Positions 7,157-16,372 are shown, counted from the stretch's first letter. The stretch is DNA of 64,000 nt from Clostridia bacterium (GCA_017625095.1 JAGALQ010000007.1:1-64000), one strand, 5' to 3'. Numbers and translations: made by a program. The notes: generated by a model not told the origin, from the sequence alone.

Positions 7157-8785
7157 ATGGCAGAAACAAAATTATTTAAATATGAGCCTTCCGATTCGGA
7201 GTCGCTTGCTGCCGTAGGCGCGATACTGCGTGACGGCGGTATTGTCGGCATACCGACAGAAACTGTTTACGGTCTTGCCGCAAACGCTTTTGACGGGAAT
7301 GCGGTGGCAAAGATTTTCAAGGCGAAAGGCAGACCGCAGGACAATCCGTTGATTGTTCATATCAGTGATATTTCCCAGCTCGGTTCTGTTGTGTCGGAGA
7401 TTCCGGATTCGGCTTATGCACTGGCTGAAAAATACTGGCCCGGTCCGCTGTCAATAATAATGCCAAAGGGTGAGCGTATACCCGATGAAGTAAGCTGCGG
7501 ACTTGATACCGTTGCCGTGCGTATGCCCTCACATCCTGCAGCGCGTGATATTATCTCTGCCGCAGGTGTGCCGCTTGCCGCTCCGTCAGCAAACCTTTCA
7601 GGCAGTCCGAGTCCTACAACGGCTCAGCACGTAATTGATGATATGTGGGGCAGGGCAGATGCGATTGTCGATGGCGGTATGTGCGATGTCGGTGTCGAAT
7701 CAACCGTTGTGTCGCTCGCCTCAGATAAGCCGAGGCTTCTGCGACCCGGCGGCATTTCGCTTGAACAACTTGAGAGTGTGCTCGGTGATGTCGAAGTTGA
7801 CAGAGCTGTGCTTGCCGAGCTTGAGCCCGGTCAGAAAGCGGCTTCACCGGGAATGAAATACAAGCATTATTCACCCAAAGCCAGGGTAATAATATTAAAG
7901 GGCAGCTTTGAAAATTACAGACGGTTTGTAAAAGGTAAGAAAGACTGTGCGTCGCTGTGTTTCGACGGTGAGGGAGATAAGCTCGATATTCCGTTTATCG
8001 AAATCGGCAGTGAACACGACAGCAGTGCGCAGGCTCACCTCATTTTTGATGCGCTTCGCCGACTTGATGAAATGGGTGTGCAGACTGCCTATGCAAGATG
8101 TCCTGATACAGACGGTGTAGGTCTTGCGGTAATCAACCGTCTGCTCCGTGCGGCGGCATTTACCGTGCTGGATGTTGACGGTGTAATGGTTATCGGTCTT
8201 ACCGGTGCGACGGGTTCGGGTAAATCAAGCATTGCAAAAATGCTTTGCGAAAAATTCGATCTGGCACATATCGACTGTGATGAGATTGCAAGAGAAATAA
8301 CTGCAGCGGGTTCACCTGTTTTAAGTCAGCTTGCGCAGGCTTTCGGCGATGATATAATACGTGACGATATGAGTCTTGACAGAGCACTTCTTGCTTCACG
8401 TGCGTTCGCTTCGGAGAAGTCAACAAGGCTTCTCAACAGCATAACTCATCCCGTTATAACTTCAAAAGCGCTTGCAAAGGCGAAAGACTTTACACGCGAA
8501 GGCAAAACGGCTGTATTGCTTGACGGAGCAGCTATTTTTGAGAGTAAAATTGACAAGCTCTGTGACTTTACAGTGGCTGTAACTGCACCTGAAGATGTAA
8601 GAAAATCAAGGATTATGGAACGTGATTCGTTAACTGTCGAAAAAGCGGAAGAAAGAATAGGCGCACAGCTTCCGGATGACGAATATAAGCGTAATGCAGA
8701 TGTAATAATCAAAAACTATCCGCCGTACAATATTGAAACGGAAATCCAAAAAATAATTGAAAAATATGAGGAGAAAATAAAATGA
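7157..8785 (+). CDS. Fused threonylcarbamoyl-AMP synthase (Sua5) and dephospho-CoA kinase (CoaE)
   Basis: One 542-aa frame holds two complete enzymes. Residues about 1-340 are Sua5: a YrdC domain (GIPTETVYGLAANAF, KGRPQDNPLIVHI, SANLSGSPSPT) and the Sua5 C-terminal domain ending NRLLRAAAFTVLDV, its usual end. This half makes threonylcarbamoyl-AMP for tRNA t6A37. After Asp-Gly-Val, residue 344 starts MVIGLTGATGSGKSS, the normal start of CoaE, with HIDCDEIAREI and the usual later motifs; it phosphorylates dephospho-CoA in the last step of CoA synthesis. There is no stop between them; the ATG at 8186 could also start CoaE internally, though no clear Shine-Dalgarno precedes it. Start chosen at 7157 because earlier in-frame codons lie inside prfA. 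Overlaps the next gene by ATGA. Confidence 0.88.
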   Translation: MAETKLFKYEPSDSESLAAVGAILRDGGIVGIPTETVYGLAANAFDGNAVAKIFKAKGRPQDNPLIVHISDISQLGSVVSEIPDSAYALAEKYWPGPLSIIMPKGERIPDEVSCGLDTVAVRMPSHPAARDIISAAGVPLAAPSANLSGSPSPTTAQHVIDDMWGRADAIVDGGMCDVGVESTVVSLASDKPRLLRPGGISLEQLESVLGDVEVDRAVLAELEPGQKAASPGMKYKHYSPKARVIILKGSFENYRRFVKGKKDCASLCFDGEGDKLDIPFIEIGSEHDSSAQAHLIFDALRRLDEMGVQTAYARCPDTDGVGLAVINRLLRAAAFTVLDVDGVMVIGLTGATGSGKSSIAKMLCEKFDLAHIDCDEIAREITAAGSPVLSQLAQAFGDDIIRDDMSLDRALLASRAFASEKSTRLLNSITHPVITSKALAKAKDFTREGKTAVLLDGAAIFESKIDKLCDFTVAVTAPEDVRKSRIMERDSLTVEKAEERIGAQLPDDEYKRNADVIIKNYPPYNIETEIQKIIEKYEEKIK

Positions 8786-10173
8786 GCAAAAACGAAGAAC
8801 TCAGAGAAAAACTCTTTTACGATCCCAAACACGCATGCAAAGTAATTGACGATGCCGAGCTTGCAGCTGTTGACGGTTTTGCTGAAGGCTACAAAAAGTT
8901 TATGACCGACTGTAAGGTTGAGCGTGAGGTTGTTGAATATGTCTGCGACCTTGCATCAGCCAAAGGCTTTGTTGCTTTCGACAGCAAAGCACAGTACAAG
9001 CCCGGTGATAAGGTAATTTATAACAACAGAGGCAAAGCGGTTATTCTTGCTGTTATCGGTCAGAGAGCCGTTGAAGAGGGTGTACGCATTGCCGCTGCAC
9101 ATATCGATTCTCCCAGACTTGATCTCAAGCCCAATCCGCTCTATGAAGATGCAGATTTTGCTCTTTTCAAGACACATTACTACGGCGGTATCAAAAAGTA
9201 TCAGTGGGCGGCAATTCCGCTTGCCCTTCACGGCGTTATCGTTAAGGCTGACGGCACAAGCGTAAAGGTTAACATCGGCGAAGATGCAGGCGACCCGAAG
9301 TTTGTTGTGACTGATCTTCTTCCGCACCTTGCCAATGACCAGATGAAACGCTCTCTTGCAGAGGGTATCAAGGGTGAAGAACTCAATATCCTTATCGGCA
9401 GCCGTCCTTTCAAGGATGATGAAGGCTCCGAGAGCATAAAGCTCAACATTATGAATATTCTTAACGAAAAATACGGTATTGTTGAGGCTGATTTCCTCAG
9501 TGCAGAGCTTGAGGCTGTTCCTGCATTTACTGCGGATGATATCGGCTTTGACAGAAGCCTTATCGGTGCATACGGTCACGATGACAGAGTTTGCGCATAT
9601 CCTTCGGTTATGGCAATCCTCGATGCAGGCACTCCCGAGTATACTGCACTTACGGTTCTTGCGGATAAAGAGGAAACAGGCTCCGACGGTAACACGGGCC
9701 TCAATTCATCATATATGGCTTACTTTATCAGTGACCTTGCACGTATGCAGGGCGGCGTAGGCAGCATTGCAATGAGCAACAGCGAGTGCCTTTCTGCTGA
9801 TGTAAATGCAGCATTCGATCCGACATTCCCCGGTGTTTATGAAAGAAGGAACACTTCTTATGCAAACAAGGGCATTGTCGTTACAAAATACACAGGTTCG
9901 AGAGGCAAGGGCGGCACGTCCGATGCAAGTGCCGAGTTTATGGGCAGAATCCGCCGTCTGTTTGATGAAAATGGTGTTGTCTGGCAGGTAGGCGAGCTCG
10001 GTAAGGTAGACGAAGGCGGCGGAGGAACCGTTGCAAAATACGTTGCATCACACAACATTGACGTTGTAGATGTCGGTGTGCCTGTTCTCTCTATGCACGC
10101 ACCGTACGAGGTTGTTTCAAAAATTGATCTCTATATGGCTTATAAAGGATTTTTAACTTTCTTCACAAAGTGA
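8782..10173 (+). CDS. M18 family aminopeptidase
   Basis: 463 aa. Cytosolic zinc aminopeptidase of the M18 (aspartyl aminopeptidase/ApeA) family, removing N-terminal residues from peptides. Metal and catalytic landmarks: AAHIDSPRLDLKPNPLYED (first His), LADKEETGSDGNTGL (Glu-Glu pair), YGHDDRVCAYPS (bridging Asp), and SMHAPYEV near the C-terminus (last His). ATG overlaps the CoaE stop as ATGA, so translation is coupled; uvrC starts 7 nt after its stop. Confidence 0.92.
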   Translation: MSKNEELREKLFYDPKHACKVIDDAELAAVDGFAEGYKKFMTDCKVEREVVEYVCDLASAKGFVAFDSKAQYKPGDKVIYNNRGKAVILAVIGQRAVEEGVRIAAAHIDSPRLDLKPNPLYEDADFALFKTHYYGGIKKYQWAAIPLALHGVIVKADGTSVKVNIGEDAGDPKFVVTDLLPHLANDQMKRSLAEGIKGEELNILIGSRPFKDDEGSESIKLNIMNILNEKYGIVEADFLSAELEAVPAFTADDIGFDRSLIGAYGHDDRVCAYPSVMAILDAGTPEYTALTVLADKEETGSDGNTGLNSSYMAYFISDLARMQGGVGSIAMSNSECLSADVNAAFDPTFPGVYERRNTSYANKGIVVTKYTGSRGKGGTSDASAEFMGRIRRLFDENGVVWQVGELGKVDEGGGGTVAKYVASHNIDVVDVGVPVLSMHAPYEVVSKIDLYMAYKGFLTFFTK

Positions 10174-10180
10174 GGATTTT

Positions 10181-12037
10181 ATGGAAACTGATCAGGAAAG
10201 AGTAAAACGTCTGCGCAAAAAATCGATGAGTCTGCCGCTCAGACCCGGAGTATATCTTATGAAGGATAAGAGCGGCGGAATCATCTATGTCGGCAAGGCA
10301 AAAGCTCTCAAGAACAGGGTGAGCAGCTATTTCGGCTCTCACTATAATCATACGGCAAAGGTTATACGTATGGTTGAAAATGTTCAGGATTTTGACTATA
10401 TCGTTACGGACAGTGAGTTTGAAGCGCTTGTGCTTGAATGCAGTCTTATCAAGCAGCACAGCCCAAAGTACAACATTCTTCTCAAGGATGACAAGGGCTA
10501 CCACTATGTCAAAATTACTAAAGGTGCCTGGCCGAGAATAGATGCCGCAATGCAGCTGGTGGATGACGGGTCTGAGTATATCGGACCGTACACCAGCTCT
10601 TTTGCCGTGCGCCAGACTGTTGAGCAGGCGCAGAAAATATTCCGTCTGCCGCAGTGTAACAAAACCTTTCCTGTTACCCACAAACAGCGACCTTGCCTGA
10701 ATTATCATATTTCACAATGCTCAGCACCCTGTGCGGGCAAGATTTCTCAGGCAGATTACAAACGCAGTGTTGAGCACGCTGTTGATTTTCTCAAAGGCGG
10801 CTCGGCTGTAATGATAAAACAGATGCAGAGTGAGATGGAGCAGGCTGCTGAAAATCTCGATTTTGAAAAAGCTGCCGTGCTGCGCGACAGAATAGCGGCA
10901 ATCACCAAATTCGGTGAAAAGCAGAAGGTTGTCAGCGCGGACGTTGCCGAGCAGGATGTTTTTGCTCTTGCACATTCGCAGGATAAGGCGTGCCTTGCCG
11001 TGCTCCGCTTTTTCGGCGGCAGACTCTGCGATACTGAGCACTTTATTTTTGACGCTCCGGAGGATTCAGACTATGCACGGTACGAGCTTTTGATGAGCTA
11101 TTATTCCATGCGTGAAAGAGTGCCGCCGCGTATTCTGATTGATTCGTTGCCGCAGGATTCGGAGCTTATTGCGCAGTGGCTGAGTGAAAAGCTCGGCAAA
11201 AAAGTCAGCTTTGCCGTGCCGCAAAGAGGTGGCCAGTTGAAGCTGCTTGAAATGTGTCGCTCCAATGCAAGTGAAAAGCTGGCGTTGAGCCTAGGCAGAA
11301 AGGGCAAGGATACGGCTGCTCTTGATGAGCTTGCACGTCTGCTCGGCCTTGATTCACCGCCGGAATATATTGAGTCTTACGATATTTCACATACCGCAGG
11401 CACTGAAAACGTCGCAGGTATGATAGTTTTTAAAAACGGTCAGCCGTATAAAGCGGCATATAAACGCTTTAAAATCAAAGGGTTTGACGGGCAGGATGAC
11501 TGTGCTTCAATGGCAGAGGTGCTTGAGCGAAGATTCAGGCATTATCTCGAAGAAAACGAAAAACCCGAGGGCGAAAAACGTGATGAGGGCTTTGCAAGGT
11601 TGCCCGATCTTATTCTGCTTGACGGTGCGCAGATGCAGGTCAATGCGGTAAGGGCTGTGCTGCTAAGACTCGGAATTGACGTTCCGCTTTACGGTATGGT
11701 CAAGGATTCAAGTCATAGAACACGTGCCGTAACAGGTGAGGGCGGCGAGATTTCTATCAATTCAAAGCGCAGCGCGTTTACTCTTGTTTCTACAATCCAG
11801 GAGGAGGTTCACCGCTTTGCAATCGAGTATCACCGCAAAAGACGCAGTGCCGGTATATCGACTTCGCTTACCGGAATCAGCGGTGTCGGCAAGAAAAGAG
11901 CGGCTGCACTTATGAAACATTTCAAGTCGCTCACAGCAATAAAAGAGGCTTCGGTCGAAGAGCTTTGTGCTGCAAACGGTGTGGATTCGCGTACGGCTCA
12001 GGTTGTTTATGACCATTTCCACGGTACAGAAGAGTAA
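10181..12037 (+). CDS. uvrC: Excinuclease ABC subunit C
   Basis: 618 aa. N-terminal GIY-YIG nuclease domain (PGVYLMKDKSGGIIYVGKAK, about residues 18-37) for the 3' incision; UvrB-interacting UVR motif around 205-240 (MEQAAENLDFEKAAVLRDRI); C-terminal RNase H-like nuclease (ESYDISHTAGTENVAGMIVF, LILLDGAQMQV) for the 5' incision; and two helix-hairpin-helix units at the end (TGISGVGKKRAAALMKHF). Acts with UvrAB in nucleotide-excision repair. The zinc-like Cys cluster CLNYHISQCSAPCAG is present. Confidence 0.96.
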   Translation: METDQERVKRLRKKSMSLPLRPGVYLMKDKSGGIIYVGKAKALKNRVSSYFGSHYNHTAKVIRMVENVQDFDYIVTDSEFEALVLECSLIKQHSPKYNILLKDDKGYHYVKITKGAWPRIDAAMQLVDDGSEYIGPYTSSFAVRQTVEQAQKIFRLPQCNKTFPVTHKQRPCLNYHISQCSAPCAGKISQADYKRSVEHAVDFLKGGSAVMIKQMQSEMEQAAENLDFEKAAVLRDRIAAITKFGEKQKVVSADVAEQDVFALAHSQDKACLAVLRFFGGRLCDTEHFIFDAPEDSDYARYELLMSYYSMRERVPPRILIDSLPQDSELIAQWLSEKLGKKVSFAVPQRGGQLKLLEMCRSNASEKLALSLGRKGKDTAALDELARLLGLDSPPEYIESYDISHTAGTENVAGMIVFKNGQPYKAAYKRFKIKGFDGQDDCASMAEVLERRFRHYLEENEKPEGEKRDEGFARLPDLILLDGAQMQVNAVRAVLLRLGIDVPLYGMVKDSSHRTRAVTGEGGEISINSKRSAFTLVSTIQEEVHRFAIEYHRKRRSAGISTSLTGISGVGKKRAAALMKHFKSLTAIKEASVEELCAANGVDSRTAQVVYDHFHGTEE

Positions 12038-12064
12038 TATTCAGGTCTTTTTCTTATAAATAAC

Positions 12065-12093
12065 TTGACAAATCTGAAATAATAAAAGATAAT
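12065..12093 (+). promoter_or_regulatory. Promoter for rsmD-coaD
   Basis: TTGACA (12065-12070), 17 bp, GATAAT (12088-12093), in the 109-bp gap after uvrC. Confidence 0.65.
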
Positions 12094-12146
12094 ATAAAGA
12101 GAATAGTGTCATATTGTGCAGTTTTGCACTTTACGGAGAAATATAT

Positions 12147-12680
12147 ATGAGAGTTATCACAGGCTCCGCGAGGGGCAGGGTTCTTACCACGCTTGAGGGT
12201 GGCGATATTGTCCGCCCGACAACCGACAAAGTTAAAGAAGCAATGTTCAGCATCATCCAGTTCGATATAGAGGGCAGGAGGGTGTTGGATCTTTTTGCGG
12301 GTTGCGGTCAGCTCGGCATCGAAGCACTCAGCAGAGGTGCGGCGAAGTGCACCTTTGTTGATTCCGATTCAAAATCAATTTCGGTTATTAAAAGCAACCT
12401 TGAGCACACAAAGCTTACCGAGTTTGCGGCTGTTGCCCAGATGGATGCTTTTTCATTCCTTCGTATGTCGCCCGAGGTTTTCGATATAGTTCTGCTCGAT
12501 CCTCCTTACGGTACGGGCCTTCTGCAGAAAGCGCTTTCTTCTCTTGACGGCAAAATGGCTGAGGGCTCGCTCATTGTTTGTGAGCTTCCCGCAAAAGAGG
12601 AGCTTCCCGAAACGGCAGGCGGTCTGACTTTGTTCAAGCGCTATAAGTACGGCAAAACAGAGCTTGCCGTATACAGATAA
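12147..12680 (+). CDS. rsmD: 16S rRNA guanine-966 N2-methyltransferase
   Basis: 177 aa. Starts MRVITGSARGR, the family's usual N-terminus, with ACGGAG 7 nt upstream; an upstream in-frame codon at 12114 lacks a ribosome site. SAM-binding VLDLFAGCGQLGIEALSRGA (about residues 48-67) and the amino-methylation motif LLDPPYGTG (about 120). Methylates 16S rRNA during 30S assembly. Followed 14 nt later by coaD, the common pairing in bacteria. Confidence 0.93.
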   Translation: MRVITGSARGRVLTTLEGGDIVRPTTDKVKEAMFSIIQFDIEGRRVLDLFAGCGQLGIEALSRGAAKCTFVDSDSKSISVIKSNLEHTKLTEFAAVAQMDAFSFLRMSPEVFDIVLLDPPYGTGLLQKALSSLDGKMAEGSLIVCELPAKEELPETAGGLTLFKRYKYGKTELAVYR

Positions 12681-12694
12681 AGGGGATGTGAGCT

Positions 12695-13189
12695 ATGAAA
12701 ATTGCCATCTGCCCCGGCAGCTTTGATCCTGTTACAATCGGTCATCTCGATGTTATCAGGCGTGCTGCGAAAATGTTCGACAAGGTAATCGTTGTCGTAA
12801 TGTATAACTATCACAAGAAAACAAGCGCATTCACACCCGACGAAAGGGTCGAGCTTATAAAGCGCGTCACTGCGGATATTCCCGGTGTTGAGGTTGAGCA
12901 TTACTACGGTCTGCTTGCCGACTATGCAAGAAATAAAGGCGCTGTTGCGATTGTCAAAGGCTTGCGTGCCGTATCTGATTTCGAGGCTGAGTTTCAGCAG
13001 GCACTTGCAAACAAAAAACTCAACAGCGAGGTTGAAACGGTTTTTCTCACTGCGAGTGCGGAAAATATGTATCTCTCTTCCAGTGTTGTCAAACAAATCT
13101 GTGAATTCGGCGGAAACATATCCGAATTTGTTCCTGCTGAAATTCTGGATGATATAGTAAAAAGACTCAGAAAGGATGTAAATATATGA
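12695..13189 (+). CDS. coaD: Phosphopantetheine adenylyltransferase
   Basis: 164 aa, usual size. Nucleotidyltransferase motif GSFDPVTIGHLDVIRRA near the N-terminus with the TxGH pair, KGLRAVSDFEAEFQQALANK in the middle, and SSSVVKQICEFGGN near the end. Makes dephospho-CoA from 4'-phosphopantetheine; the CoaE half encoded 5 kb upstream does the next step. Overlaps the next gene by ATGA. Confidence 0.96.
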   Translation: MKIAICPGSFDPVTIGHLDVIRRAAKMFDKVIVVVMYNYHKKTSAFTPDERVELIKRVTADIPGVEVEHYYGLLADYARNKGAVAIVKGLRAVSDFEAEFQQALANKKLNSEVETVFLTASAENMYLSSSVVKQICEFGGNISEFVPAEILDDIVKRLRKDVNI

Positions 13190-13881
13190 GAGTAGAAGAT
13201 TTACTTGAACAGATTGAGGAAGTCCTCGATAACGGTCAGAAGGTTGCTTTTTCTTCAAGAGTTACAGTAGACATTGATGCTATCCGTAACTGTGTTGATG
13301 AAATCCGCGACAATATGCCCGAAGAGGTACGCCAGGCACGCAACATTGTTCGTGACCGTAACAAGCTCATCGATGATGCAGCTGCACAGGCTGAGGCAAC
13401 TCTTGCCAAGGCAACAGAGAGAGCTCAGGAAACAATCAACAAAGCAAATGCCAAGGCAAAGGAACACATCCTTTCCTCTGAAGAGATTGCAAGAACAAAC
13501 GTTGCACAGTCTGAAGAGAGAGCAAGCCTTACCATCGCAGAGGCTGATGCAAAAGCTCAGCAGATGGTAGAGGAGAGCGAGGTTGTTGCGCGCGCAAAGG
13601 CATACTGCGAAGAGATGCTGCAGAAGGCTCAGGCTCAGGCAGATGCAACAATCGCAAATGCAAATGCAACCGCTGCAGAGACAGTTGAAACAGCTAACCA
13701 GCAGGCTGCTGCTATCAAAGAGCAGGCTGCAAAGTGGTCTAACGATATCTGCACATCTGCTGCAAACTTTGTTGAAAACATTGTCGGTCAGACAGAGCGC
13801 ACACTTGCAAACAGCCTTTCTAACGTGCGTCAGACAAAAGAGAATATTCACGGCGCAATAGGCAACCGCAGCCAGCAGTAA
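13186..13881 (+). CDS. Coiled-coil protein coupled to coaD
   Basis: 231 aa, almost all helical. The N-terminal 60 residues (MRVEDLLEQIEEVLDNG, FSSRVTVDIDAIRNCVDEIR) match a conserved clostridial protein often labelled 'ATPase' or V-type ATP synthase subunit H-like and commonly found just after coaD. The rest is an Ala/Glu/Gln-rich coiled coil (for example ANATAAETVETANQQAAAIK). No nucleotide-binding motif is visible, so the ATPase label is not supported by sequence. Function unknown; starts inside the coaD stop codon. Confidence 0.7.
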   Translation: MRVEDLLEQIEEVLDNGQKVAFSSRVTVDIDAIRNCVDEIRDNMPEEVRQARNIVRDRNKLIDDAAAQAEATLAKATERAQETINKANAKAKEHILSSEEIARTNVAQSEERASLTIAEADAKAQQMVEESEVVARAKAYCEEMLQKAQAQADATIANANATAAETVETANQQAAAIKEQAAKWSNDICTSAANFVENIVGQTERTLANSLSNVRQTKENIHGAIGNRSQQ

Positions 13882-13906
13882 GAGTTTTGTGTGTAGGTGA
13901 TAAACT

Positions 13907-15091
13907 TTGAAAACATCACAGCTTATTGCATTATTGGTAGCAATAGCAATTGCTGTCGGTTCATTAATTGCTGTTGTTAAGTCAAGACCGAATCTGTCAG
14001 ATGACGCGATAGAATTTCAGACCGAGTCGTTTACCGCTGCGGGAAAACCTCTTGTCACAAGTGCGTCTTTGCTTGCGGTGGGTGACAACCTTATACATAA
14101 GAACATTTACGAGCAGGCTAAGGCAAGATCATCTGACGGCGGTTATGATTTCTTACCGGTGTACGAAAATGTTTCAAGTCTGATCGCTGCTGCCGATATT
14201 GCGGTTATCAACCAGGAGACAATGATGGCTGAGAGTTATCCTGTTTCCACGTATCCGACTTTTAACACACCTACCGTTATGGCGTCTCAGCTTTCTCAGC
14301 TGGGCTTTGATGTTCTTACCATAGCGAATAATCATATGCTTGATAAGGAAAGCTTCGGTCTTATCGAAACACTTGACCTTATCAACTCAACAGAAGGTCT
14401 CACATCTGCCGGTGCGTTTCACAGCAAGGATGAGTACACACAGATAAAGACCGTAACGGTCAACGATATCAGCTTTGCTTTTCTTGCTTTTACCGAGCAC
14501 ACAAACGGTATCACCATACCCGAAGAAAAAGAGAGCTTTGTTGTTTATCTCAACGAGCTTGATGACGTTAAAACGCAGGTTGAATATGCCGAAACAATTG
14601 CTGATGTCGTGGTTGTATCTATGCATGCAGGAACCGAAGGCTCTAACAAGGTGAATGATGTTCAGCGTAATTTTGCGCAGAAGGTTGTCAACTGGGGTGC
14701 CGATATTGTTATAGGCACACATCCCCATACACTTCAGCCTGTTGAGTATGTCACAAATACAGAAGGCAAAGAAGTGCCTGTAATGTATTCGTTGGGCAAT
14801 TTCGTTTCAGCTCAGTCTGAAAGACATCTTCTTGTAGGCGGTATGGCAAATGTTACTTTCACAAAGAATCATGTTACGGGTGAGGTTACCGTAAGCAAGC
14901 CTCAGCTTGATATTGCGGTTACACATTACGGTGCCGGTTATTCCGGTGTGAAAATTTACCGTCTTGCCGACTATACGTCTCAGCTTGCCGCTGCTCATGC
15001 AAAAAGTAATATGAGCCTTGATTATATCTATGATCATATCCGTTCCGTTATCGGCGACGAGTATTTGATAGACGAATATAAAAGTAAATAA
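13907..15091 (+). CDS. CapA-family metallophosphatase-like protein
   Basis: 394 aa. TTG start with GTAGGTGAT 6 nt upstream. An N-terminal hydrophobic segment (LIALLVAIAIAVGSLIAVV) makes it membrane-anchored or exported. The rest matches the CapA/PGA_cap fold: LLAVGDNLIHKNIYEQA (DN..H in place of the usual DxxxH), VINQETMMA, TIANNHMLDKES, VVSMHAGTE, VIGTHPHTLQPVEYV and MYSLGNFVSAQ. The family is tied to poly-gamma-glutamate capsule, but many members act on other substrates, and no pgsB or pgsC lies nearby. Confidence 0.85.
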   Translation: MKTSQLIALLVAIAIAVGSLIAVVKSRPNLSDDAIEFQTESFTAAGKPLVTSASLLAVGDNLIHKNIYEQAKARSSDGGYDFLPVYENVSSLIAAADIAVINQETMMAESYPVSTYPTFNTPTVMASQLSQLGFDVLTIANNHMLDKESFGLIETLDLINSTEGLTSAGAFHSKDEYTQIKTVTVNDISFAFLAFTEHTNGITIPEEKESFVVYLNELDDVKTQVEYAETIADVVVVSMHAGTEGSNKVNDVQRNFAQKVVNWGADIVIGTHPHTLQPVEYVTNTEGKEVPVMYSLGNFVSAQSERHLLVGGMANVTFTKNHVTGEVTVSKPQLDIAVTHYGAGYSGVKIYRLADYTSQLAAAHAKSNMSLDYIYDHIRSVIGDEYLIDEYKSK

Positions 15092-15098
15092 AGAATAA

Positions 15099-15156
15099 AT
15101 ACCCACCAACGCTGCATATATTTGATTGAATACAATAAATGCAATGAGGTGGGTAT
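15099..15156 (+). promoter_or_regulatory. Hairpin that sequesters the Shine-Dalgarno of the DUF4830 gene
   Basis: ATACCCACC (15099-15107) is fully complementary to GGTGGGTAT (15148-15156), which overlaps the ribosome site GAGGTG (15146-15151) and touches the ATG at 15157. Inside, TGCAT (15113-15117) pairs with ATGCA (15139-15143). A folded leader would hide the ribosome site. Confidence 0.45.
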
Positions 15157-15675
15157 ATGTTTGTTCTTTCGGTTAAATCTTCATCCGTGAAAGCGGCACT
15201 TCTGGGCACTCTGATTGTTGTATGTGCCGTTGCAGGAGTTTACGTTGCGGGGCGCAGCGTGGAAGCTACGGTTGAAACAGCAAAAAACGGTATTGATTAC
15301 AGTGCTGCCGATGCTTCGCAAAGGCTTGCTTTTTTATCGCAATTCGGTTGGGATGTTCAGCCTGACCCTGTGGAAGTCCGTGAGGTGATTATACCTGCGG
15401 AGTTTGATGCTGCTTATGAAAAATACAATACAATGCAACGTGAACACGGCTTGGATCTTTCGAAATATTGCGGAAAAAGAGCTAAACGCTGGACTTATGA
15501 AATAAAAAATTATCCCGGATATGAAAATTCGGATATGGTTCAGGTGAATATGTTTGTGCTCGACGGAAGAGTTATTGGCGGAGATATATGTTCACTTGAA
15601 AAAAACGGATTTATGCAAAGCTTTTTATATCCGCAGAAGGAGAGTAGTTCAAAGGATGTCACTGCAAAGACTTGA
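15157..15675 (+). CDS. Membrane-anchored DUF4830-like protein
   Basis: 172 aa. One N-terminal transmembrane segment (AALLGTLIVVCAVAGVYVAG) then an outside domain with RLAFLSQFGWDVQPDPVEVREVIIP and WTYEIKNYPGYEN, phrases typical of DUF4830 proteins of clostridia. No known activity. Its start codon follows directly after a hairpin that can mask the ribosome site. The pseudouridine synthase gene begins inside its last codons (20-bp overlap). Confidence 0.65.
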   Translation: MFVLSVKSSSVKAALLGTLIVVCAVAGVYVAGRSVEATVETAKNGIDYSAADASQRLAFLSQFGWDVQPDPVEVREVIIPAEFDAAYEKYNTMQREHGLDLSKYCGKRAKRWTYEIKNYPGYENSDMVQVNMFVLDGRVIGGDICSLEKNGFMQSFLYPQKESSSKDVTAKT

Positions 15676-16372
15676 TAAAATAATTGCTTCACAAGGTAAA
15701 TACAGCCGTAATGACGTACGCAGACTTGTTCGTAACGGAGAGATTGCTGTAAACGGTAAGGCTGTCAGTGACAGCGGCATGAAGGTTGATCCCGAAAGCG
15801 ATATTATAAATGTTTGCGGTGAAAATTTCGGATACAGCGAGTATGTATATATAATGTTAAATAAACCTGAGGGTGTTGTCAGCGCAAGCAGGTCGCCCGG
15901 TGAGAAAACTGTAGTTGACCTTGTGCCCGATGAACTGAGACGCTCCGGTCTTTTTCCTGCCGGCAGACTTGATAAGGATACAACCGGTTTTGTGCTGATT
16001 ACCGATGACGGTGCTTTTGCACACGATATTCTTTCACCTAAAAAGCATATTGAAAAAACATATATTGCCGTGCTTGACAGACCGATAGGGGATGCAGAAC
16101 TTGAGAAATTCCGCACAGGTGTCACTCTTGCCGACGGTTATGAATGTCTGCCTGCACAGATTACCCCTCTTACGGATGACGGGCTGACTGTTGAAATAAA
16201 ACTCAGAGAAGGTAAATATCATCAGATAAAACGTATGACAGCAGCCTGCGGATCTCATGTCAATAAACTGCGACGTGTTTCCATGGGCTCGCTTGAGCTT
16301 GACAGCTCGCTTGCCGAAGGTGAGTGCAGGTTGATAAGTGCTGAAGAACTGGCAAAAATTAAAAGAAGTTGA
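15656..16372 (+). CDS. RluB/RsuA-family pseudouridine synthase
   Basis: 238 aa. N-terminal S4 RNA-binding domain (LQRLDKIIASQGKYSRNDVR, VRNGEIAVNGKAV) and a catalytic domain with FPAGRLDKDTTGFVLITDDG, where the Asp of GRLDKDT is the catalytic residue, and YHQIKRMTAACG at the end. Modifies uridine in rRNA; RluB versus RsuA cannot be told apart with certainty. Start at 15656 (MSLQRLDK) is chosen because it gives the family's normal N-terminus; AAGGAGAG lies upstream inside the previous gene. Confidence 0.88.
   Translation: MSLQRLDKIIASQGKYSRNDVRRLVRNGEIAVNGKAVSDSGMKVDPESDIINVCGENFGYSEYVYIMLNKPEGVVSASRSPGEKTVVDLVPDELRRSGLFPAGRLDKDTTGFVLITDDGAFAHDILSPKKHIEKTYIAVLDRPIGDAELEKFRTGVTLADGYECLPAQITPLTDDGLTVEIKLREGKYHQIKRMTAACGSHVNKLRRVSMGSLELDSSLAEGECRLISAEELAKIKRS

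Noticed and set aside
8956-9579. 207-codon minus-strand frame inside the M18 aminopeptidase gene
   Set aside because: It mirrors a clear enzyme gene, has no ribosome site and no recognisable protein features.
13255-13851. Cys-rich minus-strand frame opposite the coiled-coil gene
   Set aside because: The Cys, Leu and Ser richness comes from reading Ala/Glu/Gln repeats backwards; no start context.
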